DNA of 11,510 nt from Candidatus Nomurabacteria bacterium (GTDB lineage: Bacteria; Patescibacteriota; Minisyncoccia; Phycocordibacterales; UBA9973), in the NCBI GenBank assembly GCA_023267115.1, contig JAHFNV010000015.1, forward strand, positions 1-11,510. The letters are read 5' to 3'. The position numbers and the translations under genes are program-made. The notes under the pieces are model-generated. The model did no database searches, was not told where the DNA came from, and saw only the letters and a list, made by a program, of their open reading frames with translations. The stretch's first letter is position 1, and the number at the start of each line of letters is the position of its first letter. This document shows, piece after piece, positions 1-5,814 of the stretch.

Positions 1-1
1 A

Positions 2-91
2 ACAATTGCCGAATCCATGATTGGGAAAATTTATACAAAAGATGATGCAATTGTCATGGGTGATCCGACTTTTCACTATAATCTAAAATGA
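2..91 (+). CDS. C-terminal end of an unidentified protein (5' end outside window)
   Basis: An open frame runs from the window edge through 29 codons to a TGA stop at 89-91. It ends in a run with MIGKIYTKDD and then DAIVMGDPTF before the C-terminus. The window starts inside the gene, so neither start nor family can be judged, and I do not recognise this tail. It is on the same strand as the next gene but about 210 bases before it, with a GC-rich repeat region between, so it is probably a separate transcription unit. A spurious short frame cannot be excluded from 29 codons. Confidence 0.5.
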   Translation, partial: TIAESMIGKIYTKDDAIVMGDPTFHYNLK

Positions 92-138
92 AGCGTTTAA
101 TCCATAAAATTTCAAAATGTCTCTAACCACTAATAATT

Positions 139-194
139 AAGCTACCACTAAGCGCCGTCGAATCCACAGAGTTTGAAGCTGCCACTAAGCGCCG
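139..194 (+). repeat. Two 19-bp direct repeats in the spacer upstream of the XRE gene
   Basis: AAGCTACCACTAAGCGCCG at 139-157 recurs at 176-194 with one mismatch (A to G at the sixth base), giving a 37-bp period. A shorter echo, AACCACTAA, lies at 125-133. The repeats are distinctly GC-rich beside the AT-rich genes on either side. They could be operator copies for the XRE protein, the remains of a tandem repeat, or the edge of an acquired segment; the sequence does not decide between these. Confidence 0.6.
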
Positions 195-219
195 AGAAGA
201 AGCGCCTCGTCTCGCCGCT
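188..219. repeat. Imperfect 10-bp hairpin upstream of the XRE gene
   Basis: The arms at 188-197 (AGCGCCGAGA) and 210-219 (TCTCGCCGCT) pair with one mismatch around a 12-nt loop. There is no T-run after it, so it is not an obvious intrinsic terminator. It partly overlaps the second copy of the direct repeat and lies just before the likely promoter of the XRE operon. Confidence 0.45.
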
Positions 220-231
220 AGCATAAGTATA

Positions 232-263
232 TTGAAAAACGTTCTCATATTTGTTATTATAAT
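232..263 (+). promoter_or_regulatory. Probable promoter of the XRE-methyltransferase-HXXEE operon
   Basis: There is a consensus TATAAT at 258-263. The best -35 match is TTGAAA at 232-237, but the 20-bp spacer is longer than usual. Transcription would begin near 270 and leave a leader of about 35 nt without a visible Shine-Dalgarno sequence. It lies just after the repeat and hairpin region, where an autoregulating XRE protein could bind. Confidence 0.45.
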
Positions 264-304
264 ATTGCAAGTAAAAATAAGCAACAGTATTTGGGTATCA
301 ATAT

Positions 305-505
305 ATGGAAAGTAATCAATTAGGGCAAAAACTAAAGAAATTAAGGAATAAATTGGGGCTTTCTCAAGATGATTTTGCTCGTAAGGCAGATGTTCCCTAC
401 ACAACACTTACCAAGATTGAAACTGGTGTTATTAAAAAACCTTCGGTTTTTGTGGTGAGTAAAATTGCAAAAGCGCTTGGTGTTTCCATAGAAAATTTAT
501 TATGA
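305..505 (+). CDS. Small XRE-family helix-turn-helix transcriptional regulator
   Basis: This 66-residue protein is essentially one HTH_3/Cro-cI domain. Helices 2 and 3 fall at about residues 18-40, with SQDDFARKADVPYTTLTKIE giving the classic SQxxFAxxAxV...TLxKIExG pattern, and the C-terminus packs as KIAKALGVSIENLL. Such stand-alone domains bind DNA as dimers and often repress their own operon. Its TGA stop overlaps the ATG of the methyltransferase gene as ATGA, so the two are translationally coupled. The repeats and hairpin just upstream are natural operator candidates, by inference. The family assignment is secure; the target is unknown. Confidence 0.93.
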   Translation: MESNQLGQKLKKLRNKLGLSQDDFARKADVPYTTLTKIETGVIKKPSVFVVSKIAKALGVSIENLL

Positions 506-1122
506 ACTCTCAAAAAAGATATTCATTGTTTGCAAAATTTTATGACGTAATAATCCTGCGTTTATTTGGATATGAAATTGCAGCAAATTATTTTGTTGAG
601 CAATTACCATTCAACACCAATGACAAGATAGATGTATTGGATGCCGGAGCTGGTACAGGATTGTATTCGTTTGCTATTCTCAAAAGATTTCCGAATGCCA
701 AAATTGAGGCCTTTGATCTAAATGAGGAGTTGCTTGCGAAATTCAGAATAAAAGTACGCCAAAAAGAATTATCAAATAGTATAAATATTTTTATAGGAGA
801 TATTCTCTCACCATTTTCGCAGAATAAGCAGTTTGATTTAATAATTACTGGCGGAGTTTTGGAACACGTTGATATAAACAAAGCAATAAAAAACTTGTCC
901 CAGTACATAAAAACTGGTGGATACTTTCTAAATGCAGGAGTGAAAAATAACTTAATTGGTAAAACCGTTGGCGGTATCTGGCACATTCATACTTTTTCTA
1001 AAGAAAAAGTTATAAGTGCTTTCTTAAGTTATAATTTAAGTGCGGTAAAATATTTATTACTTCCAGGAAAATACTTTTTTATTGGATTAGTAAAAGAAGC
1101 ATATATTTTCAAAAAACTATGA
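502..1122 (+). CDS. Class I SAM-dependent methyltransferase (small-molecule type)
   Basis: This 206-residue protein has a Rossmann methyltransferase fold. Motif I is VLDAGAGTG at 45-53 (glycine-rich SAM loop). An acidic residue, D72 in FDLN, ends the second strand where SAM ribose is bound, GD at 99-100 matches motif III, and FDLIITGGVLEHV at 111-123 is the strand-4 motif of UbiE/Methyltransf_11-type enzymes. There is no NPPY or DPPY motif, so it does not look like a DNA adenine or N4-cytosine methylase of a restriction system. The substrate cannot be deduced. It overlaps the XRE gene before it and the HXXEE gene after it by 4 bp each, so the three are made together. No ribosome binding site is visible, consistent with re-initiation. 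Base composition is strikingly AT-rich. Confidence 0.9.
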   Translation: MNSQKRYSLFAKFYDVIILRLFGYEIAANYFVEQLPFNTNDKIDVLDAGAGTGLYSFAILKRFPNAKIEAFDLNEELLAKFRIKVRQKELSNSINIFIGDILSPFSQNKQFDLIITGGVLEHVDINKAIKNLSQYIKTGGYFLNAGVKNNLIGKTVGGIWHIHTFSKEKVISAFLSYNLSAVKYLLLPGKYFFIGLVKEAYIFKKL

Positions 1123-1541
1123 TTTCCCAAAAACTTAAAACTATATTTGCTTTTTCAATCCCGATATTTATTGCGCATGGTTTAGAGGAATATTTTACCG
1201 CTCTGTATAATGTAGATTCGCATGTTAAATTTATGTTTGGATATTTTTTTACTTTGCCAACTCCGCAAGCGATATTTCTTCTTTTTCAGATTATGTTGTG
1301 GTTCACTCTGATAATTTCCTTACTTCTTATTTCTGGTGAGAAATGGCAATTGAGGTTAATGGTAATTCCTGGCTTAATTTATATCTACGAGTTGCATCAT
1401 ATTTGGAAAGCATTTGAAGTCTGGGGTTATTATCCAGGATTGATAACCGCAATTGCATTTCCGATAATTGGTTTTCTTTTTTGGAAGGAATTATTGAAAG
1501 AATTTCGTCGCCACATCTACGCCAGAGGCTACGGAGTGTAA
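1119..1541 (+). CDS. HXXEE domain-containing integral membrane protein
   Basis: The protein has 140 residues and about four hydrophobic segments (roughly 8-20, 50-72, 80-92 and 104-123). It carries the signature of the HXXEE family (Pfam HXXEE): H20-G-L-E23-E24 near the N-terminus, then the pair H93-H94 in ELHH and YYPG at 104-107. These conserved acidic and histidine residues in membrane helices could form a metal or active site, but the family has no established biochemical function that I know of. Its ATG overlaps the methyltransferase stop as ATGA. The last ten or so codons are GC-rich and encode RRHIYARGYGV, unlike the rest of this AT-rich gene, so the C-terminus may come from a boundary with flanking DNA. 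Confidence 0.8.
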   Translation: MISQKLKTIFAFSIPIFIAHGLEEYFTALYNVDSHVKFMFGYFFTLPTPQAIFLLFQIMLWFTLIISLLLISGEKWQLRLMVIPGLIYIYELHHIWKAFEVWGYYPGLITAIAFPIIGFLFWKELLKEFRRHIYARGYGV

Positions 1542-1617
1542 AGCAAAGAAAAACTTGAAGTCGTCTTTTCCTCTCCGGTTCCCGCTTACCACCCTGCATT
1601 GCTTTTTTTAATTGATG

Positions 1618-1658
1618 TGGTATACTTAAAATGATTTATTAACAGTTAGTTATATAAT
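1618..1658 (+). promoter_or_regulatory. Two candidate -10 elements for the peptidoglycan-binding protein gene
   Basis: An extended -10, TGgTATACT, lies at 1618-1626 with TTGCTT at 1599-1604 as a weak -35 (16-bp spacer); this gives a leader of about 30 nt. A second box, consensus TATAAT at 1653-1658 without the TG extension, ends exactly 7 nt before the ATG at 1666. That is the leaderless spacing seen at several other genes here. It cannot be the promoter for the ATG at 1660, which is only 1 nt downstream. Confidence 0.5.
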
Positions 1659-1665
1659 TATGAAT

Positions 1666-2316
1666 ATGAAAAATTTAAATACGTTATTGATTTTTGCTCT
1701 GTTTTTAACTTTTGGTGCCTTTTCGACAGTCCAAGCAGAAGAATTTAATATTTCTTTACACTACGGATCAACCCAAAAAGCCGAGGTTCTGAAACTGCAA
1801 AATTTTCTTTACAACCTTGGATATCTCAAGGTCACTCCGACTGGCAAATATTTCGGGGTAACTCAAAAAGCAGTCGCTGATTTTCAGAGAGCGGAAGGTG
1901 TCTCCCCCACAACGGGTATTTTTGGACCATTGACTCGTGCAGCCGCAACCGGGAAATCTATCGGTGTATCTGTGCAAGTCAACGCTCCGGCGGCAACAAT
2001 TCAAATGCAAGCCGTTTTAAATACAAATAATGCAGGTACGGCAATTTTATCAAATGCTAAAGTTATTAATTGGCAAACAACGAACTATCCTGCTAATATC
2101 GGAGTTAATATAAATCTGCTTAGAAAAATTTCCGACAATCCGAACCAGTTTGTAGTTGTCAAAAATCTCTACAATGATACATTAAACGACGGCCAAGAAA
2201 CTTGGATTCCGGAGAATGGAGAACGTACGACTGACTTGTATATTGAAGTGGTATGTTTAACAACTTTTAATTTCAAGAATGGATGTAAATCAAGCAATCC
2301 TATTAAGATTCGTTAA
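1666..2316 (+). CDS. Exported peptidoglycan-binding-domain protein
   Basis: The product of about 216 residues opens with a signal peptide (MKNLNTLLIFALFLTFGAF) that has a probable signal-peptidase site after TVQA, near residue 24. Residues about 34-95 form a PG_binding_1 domain: GSTQKAEVLKLQNFLYNLGY, then GVTQKAVADFQRAEGV and TGIFGPLTRAA, the usual three-helix pattern. The remaining 120 residues look like a beta-rich domain with two late cysteines (VVCLTTF, NGCKSS) and no recognised family. It should act outside the membrane, holding the cell wall. I place the start at 1666 because TATAAT sits 7 nt before it; an in-frame ATG at 1660 adds only MN. No catalytic wall-hydrolase domain is visible. 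Confidence 0.85.
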   Translation: MKNLNTLLIFALFLTFGAFSTVQAEEFNISLHYGSTQKAEVLKLQNFLYNLGYLKVTPTGKYFGVTQKAVADFQRAEGVSPTTGIFGPLTRAAATGKSIGVSVQVNAPAATIQMQAVLNTNNAGTAILSNAKVINWQTTNYPANIGVNINLLRKISDNPNQFVVVKNLYNDTLNDGQETWIPENGERTTDLYIEVVCLTTFNFKNGCKSSNPIKIR

Positions 2317-2353
2317 GGACTATAAAACACCACCACACGAAAGATGCTTGGTA

Positions 2354-2362
2354 TGATATAAT
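2354..2362 (+). promoter_or_regulatory. Extended -10 promoter predicting a leaderless mRNA
   Basis: The box is TGaTATAAT, a perfect extended -10, ending 7 nt before the ATG at 2370. Transcription would start on or next to the A of the start codon. No convincing -35 is seen, which extended -10 promoters do not require. Confidence 0.7.
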
Positions 2363-2369
2363 AACAACT

Positions 2370-2825
2370 ATGGATAAATTAGAATGGTCCGCTTTTGAAT
2401 ATGAGGAACGGGAAAGGAGCGCTGATTGGTTTTGGGCGCTCGGTGTTATTGTGGTGACCAGCTCTCTGGCGGCAATTATTTACGGTAATTATTTTTTCGC
2501 CGCGTTTTTAGTTTTGGGCGGCATACTACTCGGATTTTTTGCTAGAAGAAAACCGAGTATGGTTACCTACGAACTAGACGCAAGAGGACTAAAAATCGAG
2601 ACTCGCCTTTTCCTTTATGAAAATATAAAATCTTTTTGGGTGGAAACAAGAATCAAGCCTATGCTTTTCATAAAGTCAGAAAGGCTATTCATGCCCGTTA
2701 TTTCAATACCCATTGAAAATAATATGGCCGATGAAATCCGTGCAATTTTTCTAACAAAAAATGTTCCAGAAGAAGAAATGAAGGAACATATATCAGACAA
2801 AATAATCGAATCTTTGGGATTTTAA
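2370..2825 (+). CDS. Two-helix membrane protein with a C-terminal cytosolic domain, function unknown
   Basis: This 151-residue protein starts WSAFEYEERERSADWFWALG, an N-terminal pattern I associate with a widespread small membrane family in Patescibacteria (a recollection, not searched here). Two close hydrophobic helices at about 20-38 and 41-58 are followed by RRKP, placing the C-terminus in the cytosol. Residues 65-115 alternate as beta strands (VTYELDARGLKIET, YENIKSFWVE, PMLFIKS) in the manner of a PH-like fold, and a final helix follows. No enzymatic motif is visible. The tRNA gene begins 7 bases after its stop, so the two may share a transcript. Confidence 0.7.
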   Translation: MDKLEWSAFEYEERERSADWFWALGVIVVTSSLAAIIYGNYFFAAFLVLGGILLGFFARRKPSMVTYELDARGLKIETRLFLYENIKSFWVETRIKPMLFIKSERLFMPVISIPIENNMADEIRAIFLTKNVPEEEMKEHISDKIIESLGF

Positions 2826-2832
2826 CTGAAAG

Positions 2833-2907
2833 GGCCCCGTAGTTCAACGGATAGAACTCAAGATTGCGGATCTTGAAATCCAAGTTCGATTCTTGGCGGG
2901 GTCACCA
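2833..2907 (+). tRNA. tRNA-Arg, anticodon GCG, CCA encoded
   Basis: The cloverleaf folds by eye. The acceptor stem is 2833-2839 with 2897-2903 (one G-T pair). The D stem is GTTC/GAAC at 2842-2845 and 2854-2857. The anticodon stem is CAAGA/TCTTG at 2859-2863 and 2871-2875 around a 7-nt loop TTGCGGA. The T stem is CCAAG/CTTGG with loop TTCGATT. The discriminator is A, followed by CCA at 2905-2907. U33 is present, and bases 34-36 (2866-2868) read GCG, which decodes CGC and CGU arginine codons. Base 37 is G. Most bacteria instead read these codons with an ACG (inosine-modified) arginine tRNA. Confidence 0.9.
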
Positions 2908-2947
2908 CTATAAATTCAGAAACTCTGGAAAATTGCTTATTTTACTT

Positions 2948-3107
2948 TGAATTACGAAACTCTTTCTTGGCGCAACTTTTTGAACCGTCGCGTAAAAATC
3001 TGCTGATTTTTCGCTCATTCTCGGCTCGTCAGCCTGTGAAAGACGCTTCAAAAAGTAGTGAAACAAGAAGCAGTTCTTGTTTCAACTACGATTAGTTTCG
3101 TAATTCA
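2948..3107. repeat. 160-bp nested inverted-repeat element between the tRNA and comEC
   Basis: The outer arms TGAATTACGAAACT (2948-2961) and AGTTTCGTAATTCA (3094-3107) are a perfect 14-bp inverted repeat. Inside are a second concentric pair, ACTTTTTGAA (2975-2984) with TTCAAAAAGT (3047-3056), and three local hairpins: AAAAATC/GATTTTT (2994-3000, 3005-3011), GGCT/AGCC (3023-3026, 3031-3034) and a perfect 10-bp stem GAAACAAGAA/TTCTTGTTTC (3060-3069, 3074-3083). The last extends to about 15 bp with one bulge. No protein frame is evident. It could be a MITE-like or REP/attC-like mobile palindrome, a structured RNA, or a two-way transcription barrier between the tRNA and comEC. Confidence 0.75.
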
Positions 3108-3124
3108 TTCTATTTTAGTATTAG

Positions 3125-4627
3125 TCATTCGATTTTTTTAAAAAACAGAGCGATATCGCTTCCGAAAAAGTAGTAAGCAAAATGGACGTAGATTAAAATC
3201 GTAATGATCAATGGAAAATCAGGAATAGAAAAAGAGGCGAAGGAAATACTGCTAAATGAGCGGACAATAAAAAGCAAATAAGCTAAAAAATAATCAGCGA
3301 TGAGTGAAGGCAGAAAGGCGACAGCGGGACCGAGAAATCCGACCATCCCGGCGGCAAATATAAAAAACATGGTGTATGGCAAGAACGGTAATACAAGCAA
3401 ATTGACTGGAATGGCGGCCAGTGAAAGATTGCCCATGTTATAGAGAATAAACGGTAGCACGAAAAAATAAGCGGCGGTGGTGGTAGCAGAAATTTTTTGC
3501 AGTTTAACAAATGGTATCCATTTGAAAAATTTTTCCAGACGCGGAGCAATATAAATTATCCCCACCGTAGCGATGAGCGACAATTGAAAAGAAATATTAA
3601 ATCCTAAAACCCACGGATTCCATAAAGTCATCACGCCCACTGTAAAAACAAGAACTCTGCCGATGTCTTTTGTTCGCCCGGTTGCTCGAGCGACAAGCGC
3701 AAGAATCGCCATAATGGCGGCCCGCACCGCGGTGGCCGGAGAACCAGCAACAAGCGCGAATAAAATAATGACGACAATAGCCAAACCGATACTAAAGGAC
3801 AACGGCAAAAAAAATGTGAGCAGACGCATGATATTGTCCGCTACTACCGCTAAATGATATCCGGATAAAACTACAATATGAATAATGCCGGTGCGAATAA
3901 AATCATTTCGCATTTCTGGGTTGAAAGCACTTCGCTCGCCTAAGACTAACCCCGCAGAAAGGATTCCTTCATCTCTCGGAATATTTCTGTAAAGATTGGC
4001 TAGAAATTTTTCCTTGAAATCAAAAAGCGAGCTTAAGATTAAATTCCCGTGTCCGCGCGAGACAATTTCAGGCTGCGGATTTTTCATGGTGTAAAAAATT
4101 CCGTCTTGACGCAAGTAATTTATGTAGTCAAAAACTTTTCCTTGATCGGTCAAAAAATTTTCCGGCTTATCCAACCGGCCGGAAAATTTTATTTCGTCGC
4201 CATATCTAAAATCACCAAGTGGAGCTGAAAGCAATATTTTGATTCCTCCAGAGGAATCAGTACGGTTATTTTGGTTTGTCCAATTTGATATTTCGACCGT
4301 CAGTTTTTGCTGATCATCTCCTTTTTTATCTGGCTGATCAACAACAATACCAGAGAATAGAGCAGTCCGTCCGAGAATATCCTCTAAAATTTTTGGGGAT
4401 GGCTGGTCGGCGCTGTGAAATCTCAAAATCCCAAGTGAAAACAAAAGAATAAAAGCTCCAAATATTATTCCCCACTTATTTTTTGAAATTAGTATAAAAA
4501 ATAAAATAATCGAGAGCGCCATTACGCCGATAAAAACCGCCGTATAAAAATTAACTAAAACAAAAGAGCGCCAGAGCACTCCACTTAAAAATCCAAAGCT
4601 TAAGGCGTAGAAAATTTTATCTCGCAT
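3125..4627 (-). CDS. comEC: ComEC/Rec2-family DNA uptake channel (without C-terminal metallo-beta-lactamase domain)
   Basis: The protein has 500 residues. N-terminal hydrophobic helices (5-25, 27-70) are followed by a soluble DUF4131/OB-like region at about 75-190 (RTALFSGIVVDQP; FRYGDEIKFSGRL). The polytopic Competence domain spans about 225-490 and is marked by GLVLGERSAF, TGIIHIVVLSGYHLA at 246-260 (the family's xGxxHxxxxSGxHx signature), GSPATAVRAAIMA and FQLSLIATVGIIYIAPRL. ComEC carries single-stranded transforming DNA across the inner membrane. Here the protein ends soon after the last helices, so it lacks the metallo-beta-lactamase-like domain of longer ComECs such as the Bacillus one; shorter forms are known. 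It is divergent from a membrane-anchored nuclease, with only 54 bp between the starts. Confidence 0.93.
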   Translation of the reverse strand: MRDKIFYALSFGFLSGVLWRSFVLVNFYTAVFIGVMALSIILFFILISKNKWGIIFGAFILLFSLGILRFHSADQPSPKILEDILGRTALFSGIVVDQPDKKGDDQQKLTVEISNWTNQNNRTDSSGGIKILLSAPLGDFRYGDEIKFSGRLDKPENFLTDQGKVFDYINYLRQDGIFYTMKNPQPEIVSRGHGNLILSSLFDFKEKFLANLYRNIPRDEGILSAGLVLGERSAFNPEMRNDFIRTGIIHIVVLSGYHLAVVADNIMRLLTFFLPLSFSIGLAIVVIILFALVAGSPATAVRAAIMAILALVARATGRTKDIGRVLVFTVGVMTLWNPWVLGFNISFQLSLIATVGIIYIAPRLEKFFKWIPFVKLQKISATTTAAYFFVLPFILYNMGNLSLAAIPVNLLVLPFLPYTMFFIFAAGMVGFLGPAVAFLPSLIADYFLAYLLFIVRSFSSISFASFSIPDFPLIITILIYVHFAYYFFGSDIALFFKKIE

Positions 4628-4633
4628 TGTAAA

Positions 4634-4642
4634 ATTATAACA
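4634..4642 (-). promoter_or_regulatory. Extended -10 promoter of comEC, leaderless spacing
   Basis: Read on the minus strand it is TGtTATAAT, ending 6 nt before the comEC ATG at 4627. The nuclease promoter faces the other way 24 bp further on, so both genes are controlled from one very short region. Confidence 0.7.
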
Positions 4643-4666
4643 ACTATTTTATTTTATGTTAAAATC

Positions 4667-4675
4667 TGCGATAAT
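4667..4675 (+). promoter_or_regulatory. Extended -10 promoter of the nuclease gene, leaderless spacing
   Basis: TGcGATAAT ends 6 nt before the ATG at 4682. A second possible box, TGtTAAAAT at 4657-4665, would give a leader of roughly 10 nt. Either way there is no room for a Shine-Dalgarno sequence. Confidence 0.6.
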
Positions 4676-4681
4676 CATCAA

Positions 4682-5389
4682 ATGCGCAATCGAAAAGTGG
4701 CGGTCTTTATTTTTCTGTCGCTTCTGACTATCGGCATTTTTATCGGCGCCAAACAAAAATCTTCACTAACTAATGATACCAATATTCGGAAGCTCGAGCA
4801 GACAGATCTGTCCGCGCAAGCGCTCGAAGCAATCTCTAAAAAAAATGAGGCCGAGAGCAGCTCTTTTAAAAAATCTCCGCCCAAAAACACCATTCCTTCT
4901 CTCTCGTCAGCACCGCCGATTGGTACACAAACTAAAATGGCCGACTGTGTGCTTCGAGGACCATTGCCTGATCTCGAATGTACGCCAGGGGCGGTGTTCG
5001 AAGACGCCACGCGTGAAATTGTTTGCACTTTTGGATACACAAAAAAAATTCGCAATGTTTCCACCAAGATGAGAAAAAGGGGTTATGCCTCTTATAACAT
5101 TCCATACCCGCAAGAAAGAGGCGCTTATGAGTTTGATCATTTAATTCCCCTTGCCTTGGGTGGCAATAATGATATGGCCAATCTTTTTCCTGAAGCGGCA
5201 TACCCCAAACCGGGATTCAAAGAAAAAGACGCAGTGGAAATGTATCTGCGACAAGAAGTCTGCGAAGGCAGAATTACTATTGATTTCGCCCAGCGTCTGA
5301 TTGCCGACGACTGGACTGTTGTCTATTATTCGCTCTCTGAAAAACAAATTATAGAACTCAAAAACCTATGGAAGGGCTGGGCTAATTGA
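4682..5389 (+). CDS. Membrane-anchored HNH-type (DUF1524-like) extracellular nuclease
   Basis: This 235-residue protein has an N-terminal signal anchor (VAVFIFLSLLTIGIFIGA, about 6-23) and a polar low-complexity linker at 25-85 rich in K, S and P. Its catalytic-looking domain at about 90-232 contains YEFDHLIPLALGGNNDMANLFPE, with D152-H153 as the likely metal/base pair, N163 and N167. This matches HNH/DUF1524-type nucleases of the His-Me finger group. Four cysteines (89, 100, 115, 194) suggest disulfides outside the membrane. The enzyme would cut DNA at the cell surface. Head-to-head placement with comEC suggests it trims incoming DNA for uptake, like EndA in pneumococcus in role though not in fold detail; that role is inference. 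Defence or nutrient release are alternatives. Confidence 0.82.
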   Translation: MRNRKVAVFIFLSLLTIGIFIGAKQKSSLTNDTNIRKLEQTDLSAQALEAISKKNEAESSSFKKSPPKNTIPSLSSAPPIGTQTKMADCVLRGPLPDLECTPGAVFEDATREIVCTFGYTKKIRNVSTKMRKRGYASYNIPYPQERGAYEFDHLIPLALGGNNDMANLFPEAAYPKPGFKEKDAVEMYLRQEVCEGRITIDFAQRLIADDWTVVYYSLSEKQIIELKNLWKGWAN

Positions 5390-5400
5390 CCAACATATAG

Positions 5401-5796
5401 TTATTTACCCGCTAAAAGTTTCCCGCGCAAAGATTTGACAGAAAGATAGGTAGCGATAAAAAACATTAAGGTCAAAAATTGATTGATCCAAAAAAAGCTG
5501 ACACTCAACTGAGAATTCGCGGCCGGAGAAATATATGTATGGACTGCATAATACTCAAATATTGTAAAAGCGACGATTGAAACAAAAGCGTTTAAGATAA
5601 TGGTCCACAATTGCTTTGGATTTAAAAAACCAGCAAAAACTGCCAAGATCAAAATAGAAATGATTGAAAGCATTATCGGCATCAGAATCAGCGAGCTAAA
5701 AAGGGGGAAGGTAGCAATCATGATAATTCCGGCAATAATAAAAATAGTCCTGACCGCGTCCCCATAATAATGCTCTTTTAAAATATGATTTTCCAT
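5401..5796 (-). CDS. Four-helix integral membrane protein, function unknown
   Basis: The protein has 131 residues, with hydrophobic helices at about 14-33, 36-58, 64-84 and 100-120 and short basic ends (KSLRGKLLAGK at the C-terminus). The opening ILKEHYYGDAVRTIFIIAGI and the LNPKQLWTIILNAFVSIVAF segment are distinctive, but I cannot assign a family. It converges on the nuclease gene, with 11 bp between the stops. It follows the phosphoribosyltransferase gene on the same strand with a 15-bp gap but has its own promoter there, so it may be transcribed both alone and by read-through. Confidence 0.75.
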   Translation of the reverse strand: MENHILKEHYYGDAVRTIFIIAGIIMIATFPLFSSLILMPIMLSIISILILAVFAGFLNPKQLWTIILNAFVSIVAFTIFEYYAVHTYISPAANSQLSVSFFWINQFLTLMFFIATYLSVKSLRGKLLAGK

Positions 5797-5805
5797 ATGG
5801 GTAAT

Positions 5806-5814
5806 AGTATATCA
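5806..5814 (-). promoter_or_regulatory. Extended -10 promoter overlapping the upstream stop codon
   Basis: On the minus strand it is TGaTATACT, ending 9 nt before the ATG at 5796, giving a leader of only 2-3 nt. The TGA of the extended element is itself the stop codon of the phosphoribosyltransferase gene. Confidence 0.6.

Noticed and set aside
123..407. 94-residue minus-strand frame over the repeat spacer and XRE start
   Set aside because: It is antisense to the XRE gene and its N-terminal half has no coding character; the repeated peptide simply reflects the DNA repeat.
1540..1609. Possible intrinsic terminator after the HXXEE gene (AAAGCAA ... TTGCTTT followed by T's)
   Set aside because: The 7-bp arms are separated by more than 50 nt without a clear stem between them; too weak to call.
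3149..3160. 12-bp perfect palindrome AGCGATATCGCT near the end of comEC followed by a T-run on the minus strand
   Set aside because: It lies inside codons for the conserved reading frame, and the palindrome leaves almost no loop; likely chance.
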